Origin: an uncultured Bacteroidales bacterium
GTDB taxonomy: Bacteria; Bacteroidota; Bacteroidia; Bacteroidales; UBA932
NCBI GenBank assembly: GCA_937898205.1
Contig: CALEJC010000032.1
Coordinates: forward strand, 1 to 16,171
DNA: 16,171 nt
Direction: 5' to 3'
The position numbers and the translations under genes are program-made. This document shows positions 1-6,389 of this stretch, piece after piece. Under the pieces are notes generated by a model, which worked only from the letters and a program-made list of their open reading frames with translations, was not told where the DNA came from and ran no database searches. The stretch's first letter is position 1, and every line of letters begins with the position of its first letter.

Positions 1-593
1 TCACGCACAGGAGAGTTGGCTCTACCCATAATGCGCTCCATGCCGTAGCATGCTCCAAGGTAATGGCTCTTGTTGATAAATCCTGAGCCGCCGACACCTA
101 CAAAGATATTCTTGGTATAATTGGCCATGCCAATAACCTCGTGAGGCACAACCTGACCGATCGAATAGATGACGTCAACAGATGGCTCGACAAGAAGCTT
201 GTTGACCTGTGCAAGCACACCGAAATCGAGCTTTCCTTCGCTCACCTCACGGACATACTCGGCAGGCACCTCTCCCATTGTGACCACATCGTTGCGCCAG
301 TCATGCACACGGAACTTGTCGAGAGGCACTGTCGGAAACATCTCCTTGAGCTGCCACTCAGGCATAGCCGTGTGAGTTCCAAGAGCCGGCATCACATCTG
401 TGAGCTTGTCTCCGTAGTAATCGTTGACGATCTCAGTGATAGGACCGGCATAGGAATTTAAACGGGTAAAATCGGGCGGTAAAGCTACAACCCGATTTTT
501 CTTACCTATTTTGTCAAAAACAGAATACAAAATCTCTCTGACCTCAGCAGGAGTGATGCAATCTGTTTTAGAACCTCTTTCGAAATAAATCAT
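1..593 (-). CDS. LarA-like nickel-pincer hydroxyacid racemase/epimerase, N-terminal part (runs off left edge)
   Basis: My own translation gives 197 codons from the ATG at 593-591 and stays open to the window edge, so the C-terminal half is missing. It resembles lactate racemase LarA (DUF2088). Visible motifs are PPDFTR (D41, R44), matching the LarA DHTR sugar-phosphate-binding motif; GTH (H74); VPH (H151); K161; and H177. The H-K spacing of 10 and K-H spacing of 16 match H174, K184 and H200 of Lactobacillus LarA, where the lysine tethers the nickel-pincer cofactor and the last histidine binds nickel. Known relatives act on lactate, malate, other 2-hydroxyacids and gluconate. It begins 3 nt after the sugar kinase stop, in a pectin locus, so a sugar-acid epimerase is more likely than a lactate racemase; that substrate is inferred. 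The first 100 bp or so are more AT-rich than the rest. Cofactor genes larB, larC and larE are not in view. Confidence 0.82.
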   Translation of the reverse strand, partial: MIYFERGSKTDCITPAEVREILYSVFDKIGKKNRVVALPPDFTRLNSYAGPITEIVNDYYGDKLTDVMPALGTHTAMPEWQLKEMFPTVPLDKFRVHDWRNDVVTMGEVPAEYVREVSEGKLDFGVLAQVNKLLVEPSVDVIYSIGQVVPHEVIGMANYTKNIFVGVGGSGFINKSHYLGACYGMERIMGRANSPVR

Positions 594-596
594 ATT

Positions 597-1727
597 TTAT
601 CTCTTTACGCGTGCGTTACCCTGCCAGATGCTCCAAACCTGATCCTCATCGATTGGCTGACCATAGTCAGTGAGGAAGGTTGTTGCGAGAGCGCCGCTAG
701 CCCAACCAAACTGGATCCATTTCTCAGGAGCCCACTCTCTAAGGATACCATAGAGGAGACCACCCACAAAACCGTCACCGCCACCGATGCGGTCAAGGAC
801 ATGGATCTCGCGTGGCTCAACAACATGCCAGTTCTCACCCTCGAGCATAATTGCGCCCCAGTTGTGACTGTTGGTATTGTTGACCTGACGAAGAGTTGTA
901 GCATAAACCTGAGCATTAGGATACTGAGCCTTGACACGGCCGATCATCTCCTTGAAGGTGTTCTTGATGCCTTCAAAACCGCCGTCGAAGACGCTTGGTG
1001 AAGAAGCCGTATCGATCTTAGAAGCGATATCCTTGCCGCCGGCCTCTGGGCCCTCGATGCCAAGACAAAGCTGGAAGTCCTCCTCATTACCGATGAGGAT
1101 ATCAGAAATTGAGCAGATCTCTGAGAAGATATCGCGAAGCTCCTGCTCTCTACCAATCCAGAATGAAGCACGGTGGTTAAGGTCAAAACTGATGCGTGTG
1201 CCATATTTCTTGGCTGCGCGGGCAATCTCAAGACAGAACTTGCTTGTATCAGGGCTGAGGGCTGCGATAAGACCTGAGAGGTGGACAATCTGAACACCCT
1301 CCTGACCGAAGAGGCGGTCAAGATCAAAATCCTCAACCTTGAGGAGACGGCCTACTTCACCTGCTCTATCGTTCCAGACTCTCGGACCTCTTGAGCCGTA
1401 ACCGCTATCAGCGATATTGATCTGGTGTCTGTATCCCCAAGGGCCACCCTGAGGGATCTCCGGTCCCTCAAAGTCCATACCGCGAGAGCGGAGGTTAGAC
1501 TTGATAAAAGCTGCAAACGGATTATCTTTTACAAAAGCTGTGAGCACCTTTACAGGAAGACCAAGATAAGAAGCTACACTGGCCACATTGGTCTCGGCAC
1601 TAGTTGCCTGAAGGTGGAACAAATCGCTACTGTGTACTGGCTGACCACTCTCTGGAGTGATGCGAAGTCCCATGCTTGTTGGAACTACAAGGGCATACTT
1701 ACAACCCTGCTTAAGTGAAATATTCAT
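597..1727 (-). CDS. PfkB-family sugar kinase, probably 2-keto-3-deoxygluconate kinase-like
   Basis: A 376-residue ribokinase/PfkB-fold protein that should phosphorylate a sugar or sugar acid with ATP in the cytoplasm. The C-terminal PfkB signature is present as DRIGGGDGF at residues 312-320, giving the anion hole and the probable catalytic base D318; GGGDG replaces the commoner GAGDA. The FDLNHRASFW stretch at 181-190 resembles the DxNxRxxxW segment of 2-keto-3-deoxygluconate (KDG) kinases. It is longer than typical KDG kinases (about 310-340 aa), with extra sequence around residues 225-285. It lies 18 nt after the GH28 gene and 3 nt before the LarA-like gene, so it is almost certainly co-transcribed with both. 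In galacturonate breakdown KDG kinase makes KDPG, which fits the upstream pectinase. Another sugar-acid substrate remains possible. Confidence 0.85.
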   Translation of the reverse strand: MNISLKQGCKYALVVPTSMGLRITPESGQPVHSSDLFHLQATSAETNVASVASYLGLPVKVLTAFVKDNPFAAFIKSNLRSRGMDFEGPEIPQGGPWGYRHQINIADSGYGSRGPRVWNDRAGEVGRLLKVEDFDLDRLFGQEGVQIVHLSGLIAALSPDTSKFCLEIARAAKKYGTRISFDLNHRASFWIGREQELRDIFSEICSISDILIGNEEDFQLCLGIEGPEAGGKDIASKIDTASSPSVFDGGFEGIKNTFKEMIGRVKAQYPNAQVYATTLRQVNNTNSHNWGAIMLEGENWHVVEPREIHVLDRIGGGDGFVGGLLYGILREWAPEKWIQFGWASGALATTFLTDYGQPIDEDQVWSIWQGNARVKR

Positions 1728-1745
1728 AATAGTTTATATAGATTT

Positions 1746-3068
1746 TTAATTTTCTCCTCTTGGATCCGGAGTGCCCTTAGGCATCTGCCAATCTTCCTTG
1801 CGTGGGGCTCTCTGGACAGGTCTGCGAGGTCCGGTTTCTGTGATATTATTGTTTTCAATCACGATATCTGTGAGGATATACTGGTCATCCTTCTCAACCA
1901 CATGCACAGCCTCTTCACAAGTCATCGTACAGTTGCGCATCACCACGTGTGAACCATAGGACATAGGGATATCCTCTCTGCCTTTGAGATCAAAGAACTG
2001 AGTCCATGGAGCAACATAGAAGAAATATCTTGACTCGCCTGTGAGGTTTTCCACAAGGACATATTCATAGTTCTGCGGAGTGTCAGGACGCATCTTGAAC
2101 TGAAGCACGCGAGTTGCGCCGTGCACCTCAGAGTCGCGGAGGATGACGTTGCGACCACCAACACATTCGCTGCCGAAGGTCAGCACGCCAGGACCGCGGC
2201 CAAACCAACACTTCTCCACGAGAATATTGCTGTTGGTCGCATTGGCAGGATCGGTGTCCGCCCAAGGGCCTTTACCTCCCTTGAGGCACACGATATCGTC
2301 ATTCACAGAAATGCGGCAGCCTGTGATGTGCACGTTATTGCAACCATCAAGGTCGATCGCATCCGAGCTTGGCGCAGGGATCGGCTCATTTGGAGCATAG
2401 ATTGTCACATCCTGCATGCGGACATGGTCGCATTTGTAGAGGTGAGTAGTCCAGAAGCCTGAGTTGCGGAGAGTGACACCCTCGATGTGGATATTTTTAC
2501 CATTGGCAACATATACCATGCGAGGACGGAGAGCTTCAAGATTTGTACACATAGGGTTTACTCTGCGACGTGTCCAGAAATCTCTCCAGTAACGGAGACC
2601 GTTGCCATCGATTACACCATCGCCCTTGATCGAGAAACCATCGACGTCATAGGCATTGATGACTGCGGCGATGTATGGCTGGATGACACCCTCAATGTGC
2701 ACCGGGCGCACCGGATAATCCGAGATATCATCGCTTCCCTTGAGGACCGCACCCTTCTCAAGATAAAGATGAGTTCCTGAAGTAAAGAACAACGAACTCG
2801 TGAGATAGACGCCCTTAGGGATGACCACAGTACCACCGTCAACAGCAGCCAGATCAATCACCTTCTGGATTGCTTCGGTCTGAAGGATGGTGCTGTCGTT
2901 AACCACGCCGTAGTCAGTCACCATGAAACGTCTGAGCTGTTTTGCCGGGAGTTTCTCAGGCTTGGATGTAAACCATTTGTCTATAGGAGTTCCATCTGGC
3001 CAAACCTCGGCAGCGCCGAGCGGCATCATCATTAGGGAAGCAAAAACTGCTAGGATAAATCTCTTCAT
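1746..3068 (-). CDS. Exported GH28 (polygalacturonase/exo-pectinase-like) glycoside hydrolase
   Basis: A 440-residue protein starting at the ATG at 3068-3066. The frame is open to 3140, but the preferred start gives a textbook signal peptide (MKRFILAVFASLMMMPLGAA) and sits downstream of a -7 box at 3115-3122. The body is a right-handed beta-helix of GH28. Counting from this start, the catalytic aspartates appear as SSDAID (D236) and NDD (D257, D258), and RVLQFK at 320-325 occupies the place of the RIK substrate-binding motif. The usual GHG histidine is replaced: the segment reads GRGPG (P293), followed by LTFGSE. GH28 enzymes hydrolyse galacturonan or rhamnogalacturonan. The exact substrate cannot be read from sequence, but the C-terminal architecture looks like exo-acting Bacteroidetes members. 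It is first in a leftward operon with the kinase and LarA-like genes. Confidence 0.88.
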   Translation of the reverse strand: MKRFILAVFASLMMMPLGAAEVWPDGTPIDKWFTSKPEKLPAKQLRRFMVTDYGVVNDSTILQTEAIQKVIDLAAVDGGTVVIPKGVYLTSSLFFTSGTHLYLEKGAVLKGSDDISDYPVRPVHIEGVIQPYIAAVINAYDVDGFSIKGDGVIDGNGLRYWRDFWTRRRVNPMCTNLEALRPRMVYVANGKNIHIEGVTLRNSGFWTTHLYKCDHVRMQDVTIYAPNEPIPAPSSDAIDLDGCNNVHITGCRISVNDDIVCLKGGKGPWADTDPANATNSNILVEKCWFGRGPGVLTFGSECVGGRNVILRDSEVHGATRVLQFKMRPDTPQNYEYVLVENLTGESRYFFYVAPWTQFFDLKGREDIPMSYGSHVVMRNCTMTCEEAVHVVEKDDQYILTDIVIENNNITETGPRRPVQRAPRKEDWQMPKGTPDPRGEN

Positions 3069-3114
3069 ATATTTCGGGTATTGGTTATTCCGTTTATGCG
3101 TTTTATTATTTAGG

Positions 3115-3122
3115 CAAATATA
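3115..3122 (-). promoter_or_regulatory. -7 box of the leftward pectin operon promoter
   Basis: On the minus strand the sequence reads TATATTTG, an exact match to the Bacteroidota -7 consensus TAnnTTTG. Transcription would start near 3109, giving a leader of about 40 nt before the GH28 start at 3068. A TTG at 3138-3140 is only 15 bp upstream and TGTT is 22 bp upstream, so the -33 element is weak, as expected for an activated promoter. Confidence 0.55.
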
Positions 3123-3124
3123 AT

Positions 3125-3132
3125 TATTTTTG
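3125..3132 (+). promoter_or_regulatory. -7 box of the rightward GH28-GH43 operon promoter
   Basis: The plus strand reads TATTTTTG, an exact TAnnTTTG match, with no clear TTTG 19-21 bp upstream. A start site near 3138-3140 would give a leader of roughly 12 nt to the ATG at 3151. It also argues against the in-frame ATG at 3130, which would overlap the promoter. It lies 2 bp from the opposing -7 box at 3115-3122. Confidence 0.5.
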
Positions 3133-3150
3133 CGCATCAACTATAACACT

Positions 3151-4557
3151 ATGACCAAGAAATTACCCATTATTTTCATTCTTTTTGCACTTGTGTGCAT
3201 AAACGCTTATTCACAACAAGTTGTTAGTGCCCCGGAGGCTCCTTTCAAGTTTGAAGATCTCGTCATGTATGACTTCCCTGACAAGGAGTTTCCCATTACA
3301 AAATTTGGAGCCAAGCAAGGAAATGTAGAAGCGACAACTCAGGCTTTCCGCAAAGCGATGGCTGCCTGCAACAAAGCGGGTGGCGGATCGGTGGTTGTGC
3401 CTGCCGGCCAGTGGCTCACCGGACCTATCCATTTCAAGAGCAACTGCCGCCTCTATCTCAGCGAAGGCGCCACTCTGGTATTTGAAGACGACCCACAGCT
3501 TTATCTGCCGGCAGTCAAGACCTCGTGGGAGGGCACAGAATGCATGAATTATTCGCCTCTTATCTATGCCTATGAATGTGAAAATGTGGGCATTGGCGGC
3601 AGCGGCACGATTGCGCCAAAGATGGACTTCTGGCGCACCTGGTTTGCACGCCCGGAGGCACACATCCAAGCCACAAGACAGCTTTATGCAATGTGCTCTA
3701 CCGGCATCCCTATAGAGCACAGAAGGATGGAAGAAGGCGAAGCCAACATGCGTCCTCACCTCATCCAGTTCAACCGCTGCACCAACATCCAGCTCGACGG
3801 CTTCAGCATCAGAGAAAGCCCGTTCTGGACCATCCATCTCTATATGTGTAAAGACGTGTGGGCCCACCATCTCAATGTCTATGCTCACGGACACAACAAC
3901 GACGGCATCGACGTGGAGATGACCCAGCATGCGGTGATCGAGGACTGCATCTTCGATCAGGGAGATGATGCTGTCGTCATAAAGGCAGGACGCAACCAGG
4001 ACGCATGGAGACTCGCGACTCCGACTCAAGACATCGTGGTGCGCAATTGCACTGTGGTTCAAGGACATTGCCTCCTCGGCATAGGCAGCGAGATGGCCGG
4101 CGGCGTGAGAAGGGTTTATATGCACGACTGCCATTCGTCAGACGCCGTCTACCGACTTTTCTACCTCAAGACCAACCATCGCCGTGGCGGTTTCATTGAA
4201 GACATAACAGTAGAAAATGTGTCTGCAACCAAGATGCAGAGAGTCTTTGAGATCGACACCGATGTGCTTTATCAGTGGAGAGAGATCGTGCCTACATTTG
4301 AGACTGCCATAACCCGCATCAGAAATATCACCATGCGTGGAGCAAAATGCGAGCAGGCCGATGCCATCTACGAGATCAGAGGAGACAAGAGAGACCCTAT
4401 CCAGGGTATTATTCTGGAGGATATCCACGTCGGCACAATCACTCAATTTATCAACAACAGCGAATATGTCAGAGACCTTGTCACAAGAAACATCACCTGG
4501 GACAAGTTTGAAAACGCTGAAGCATTTACACTTAACGGATTTAAACCATCAAGATAA
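3151..4557 (+). CDS. Exported GH28 polygalacturonase-like glycoside hydrolase (second type)
   Basis: A 468-residue protein. I chose the ATG at 3151 over the one at 3130 because the shorter form begins directly with a signal peptide (MTKKLPIIFILFALVCINAYSQ) and the longer form would start inside the -7 box. The GH28 beta-helix motifs are well kept: NNDGID (D251), QGDDAVVIKAG (D272, D273), GHC (H306) in place of GHG, and RLFYLKT (R335, K340) in place of RIK. It differs clearly from the GH28 encoded head-to-head at 1746-3068, so the two probably attack different linkages or chain ends of galacturonan. The GH43-like gene follows after 2 nt, so the two are translated from one message. Action is expected in the periplasm or on the cell surface. 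Confidence 0.9.
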   Translation: MTKKLPIIFILFALVCINAYSQQVVSAPEAPFKFEDLVMYDFPDKEFPITKFGAKQGNVEATTQAFRKAMAACNKAGGGSVVVPAGQWLTGPIHFKSNCRLYLSEGATLVFEDDPQLYLPAVKTSWEGTECMNYSPLIYAYECENVGIGGSGTIAPKMDFWRTWFARPEAHIQATRQLYAMCSTGIPIEHRRMEEGEANMRPHLIQFNRCTNIQLDGFSIRESPFWTIHLYMCKDVWAHHLNVYAHGHNNDGIDVEMTQHAVIEDCIFDQGDDAVVIKAGRNQDAWRLATPTQDIVVRNCTVVQGHCLLGIGSEMAGGVRRVYMHDCHSSDAVYRLFYLKTNHRRGGFIEDITVENVSATKMQRVFEIDTDVLYQWREIVPTFETAITRIRNITMRGAKCEQADAIYEIRGDKRDPIQGIILEDIHVGTITQFINNSEYVRDLVTRNITWDKFENAEAFTLNGFKPSR

Positions 4558-4559
4558 TT

Positions 4560-6389
4560 ATGCACATACTTTCACTGCTCACAGCCTACATTTTTTCTTT
4601 CTTTGTGGGCCAATCAGACGGACTTCACCTTGCCTACAGCCACGACGGCTACACCTGGACTCCTATCGCCGGCAACGCTTCGCTACTCACTCCTGAAATC
4701 GGCAAAGACAAGCTGATGCGAGACCCGAGCATCTGCCAAGGTCCGGATGGCACATTCCACATGGTGTGGACATCTAGCTGGACAGACCAGATCATCGGCT
4801 ATGCTTCTTCTCCAGACCTTATCCACTGGAGCGAGCAGAAAGCCATCCCCGTAATGATGCATGAGCCGACAGCCCAGAACTGCTGGGCACCTGAGCTCTT
4901 CTATGACGCCAAGACCAGAGAGTTTTACATCTATTGGGCGACCACCATCCCCGGAAGGCATTCGGAAGTAAAGACTTCCGAGAGCGAGAAAGGCTACAAT
5001 CACAGAATGTATTACACCAAGACAAAGGATTTTGTCACATTTACTCCAACTGAGATTTTCTTTAATCCGGACTTCAGTGTGATTGATGCTGCCATCATCC
5101 GCGACAAGAAGAGCAAGGATTATATCATGGTGGTAAAAAACGAAAACTCTGCTCCTGCAGAGAAGAACCTGCGCATCACTCGCACAAAGAACCTTCGCAA
5201 GGGCTTCCCTACAGAGGTTTCAGAGCCGATCCACGAACCTTTCTGGGCAGAAGGACCTTCTCCACTTTTCCTGGAAGACGGATCTCTGATCGTATATTTT
5301 GACAAGTACAGAAATCACGAATACGGCGCAGTAATCAGCCACGACAGAGGCAAGACATGGGAGGCAGTGCCACAAGAAAAGCTCTCGTTCCCTTCGGGCA
5401 TCCGTCACGGCACCGCCTTTGAGGTAGAAGACAGTGTGCTGGATAATCTGCTTGAATACTACAGCACTGCAGCTCCAAAGCCGCTCTATCGCGACACTAT
5501 TTATGACGGCGCTGCCGACCCTTCGATTGTAAAAAACAGGGAGACAGGCGAATGGTATATGTTCTACACCAACCGCCGCGCCAACATCAAGAACTCAGAT
5601 GGTGTTTCCTGGGTACATGGCACTCCTATCGGCATCGCCACCTCCAAAGATCTCGCACATTGGAGCTACCTCCAGGACGCAGCTATTGGATATGCGCCGG
5701 ATGCGGAACCTACCTATTGGGCACCATCGGTAATCGATGACGGCAAGCTCTATCATATGTATCTGACATATGTTCCGGGCATCTTCACAGATTGGAATCA
5801 TCCTCGTCATATCATTCACCTTACCAGCGACAATCTTCTGGATTGGAAATATGAAAGCACCCCTAAGCTCATCTCAGAGAAAGTAATTGATGCTGACGTG
5901 GTTAAGCTTCCTGACGGCACCTGGAGAATGTGGTACAATCAGGAGCCGGGCGGCAAGCTTATCGCCTATGCTGACAGCAAAGATCTTTATAATTGGGAAG
6001 ACCACGGACTAGTGGAAGGGATTGGTCGCTGTGAGGGACCTAAAGTATTTTTCCTCAAAGGAAGCTGGTGGATGGTTGTAGACGAATGGAAGGGTTTTGC
6101 TGTCTATAGAAGTGATGACGCAAACACCTGGACCAGACAAGCAGGCAACATCCTACAGGTGCCTGGCAAAGGCAAGGATGACGGAGTTGCAGGCAATCAC
6201 TGTGACGTCGTCCTTGTAGGAGAAAACGCATATATCTTCTATTTCACACATCCGGATAGAGGCGCGAGAAGGCCAGGCCCGAGACCTGAAGGATTTAATC
6301 CAAACCGATCACTCATTCAAGTTGCAAAACTCGAATGTGACGGCAAGACAATTACTTGTGACAGGGACGCTCTTTGCGTGATCAGATAG
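4560..6389 (+). CDS. Tandem GH43-like double beta-propeller glycoside hydrolase
   Basis: A 609-residue protein that appears to contain two complete GH43-like five-bladed propellers. The first half shows RDPS (D55), VIDAAI (D176), AEGP (E231) and IRHG (H284); the second shows ADPS (D320), IDADVV (D444/D446), CEGP (E492) and GNHCD (H547). These are the places of the GH43 base, pKa-modulating Asp, acid Glu and structural His, so each half could be catalytic. Most GH43 proteins have one propeller of about 300 residues. A hydrophobic start (residues 2-17) suggests export. GH43 enzymes usually remove arabinose, xylose or galactose side chains, fitting hairy pectin. It starts 2 nt after the GH28 stop, and its last 8 nt overlap the converging RSH gene. 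The substrate and GH43 subfamily are not assigned. Confidence 0.82.
   Translation: MHILSLLTAYIFSFFVGQSDGLHLAYSHDGYTWTPIAGNASLLTPEIGKDKLMRDPSICQGPDGTFHMVWTSSWTDQIIGYASSPDLIHWSEQKAIPVMMHEPTAQNCWAPELFYDAKTREFYIYWATTIPGRHSEVKTSESEKGYNHRMYYTKTKDFVTFTPTEIFFNPDFSVIDAAIIRDKKSKDYIMVVKNENSAPAEKNLRITRTKNLRKGFPTEVSEPIHEPFWAEGPSPLFLEDGSLIVYFDKYRNHEYGAVISHDRGKTWEAVPQEKLSFPSGIRHGTAFEVEDSVLDNLLEYYSTAAPKPLYRDTIYDGAADPSIVKNRETGEWYMFYTNRRANIKNSDGVSWVHGTPIGIATSKDLAHWSYLQDAAIGYAPDAEPTYWAPSVIDDGKLYHMYLTYVPGIFTDWNHPRHIIHLTSDNLLDWKYESTPKLISEKVIDADVVKLPDGTWRMWYNQEPGGKLIAYADSKDLYNWEDHGLVEGIGRCEGPKVFFLKGSWWMVVDEWKGFAVYRSDDANTWTRQAGNILQVPGKGKDDGVAGNHCDVVLVGENAYIFYFTHPDRGARRPGPRPEGFNPNRSLIQVAKLECDGKTITCDRDALCVIR

Noticed and set aside
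3130..3150. Earlier in-frame ATG at 3130 for the plus-strand GH28
   Set aside because: It overlaps the -7 box and would add a polar segment in front of the signal peptide.
3211..4134. Long 307-codon open frame on the minus strand inside the plus-strand GH28 gene
   Set aside because: The translation has no recognisable domain and is antisense to a strongly supported GH28 with signal peptide and catalytic motifs; it is a codon-usage shadow.
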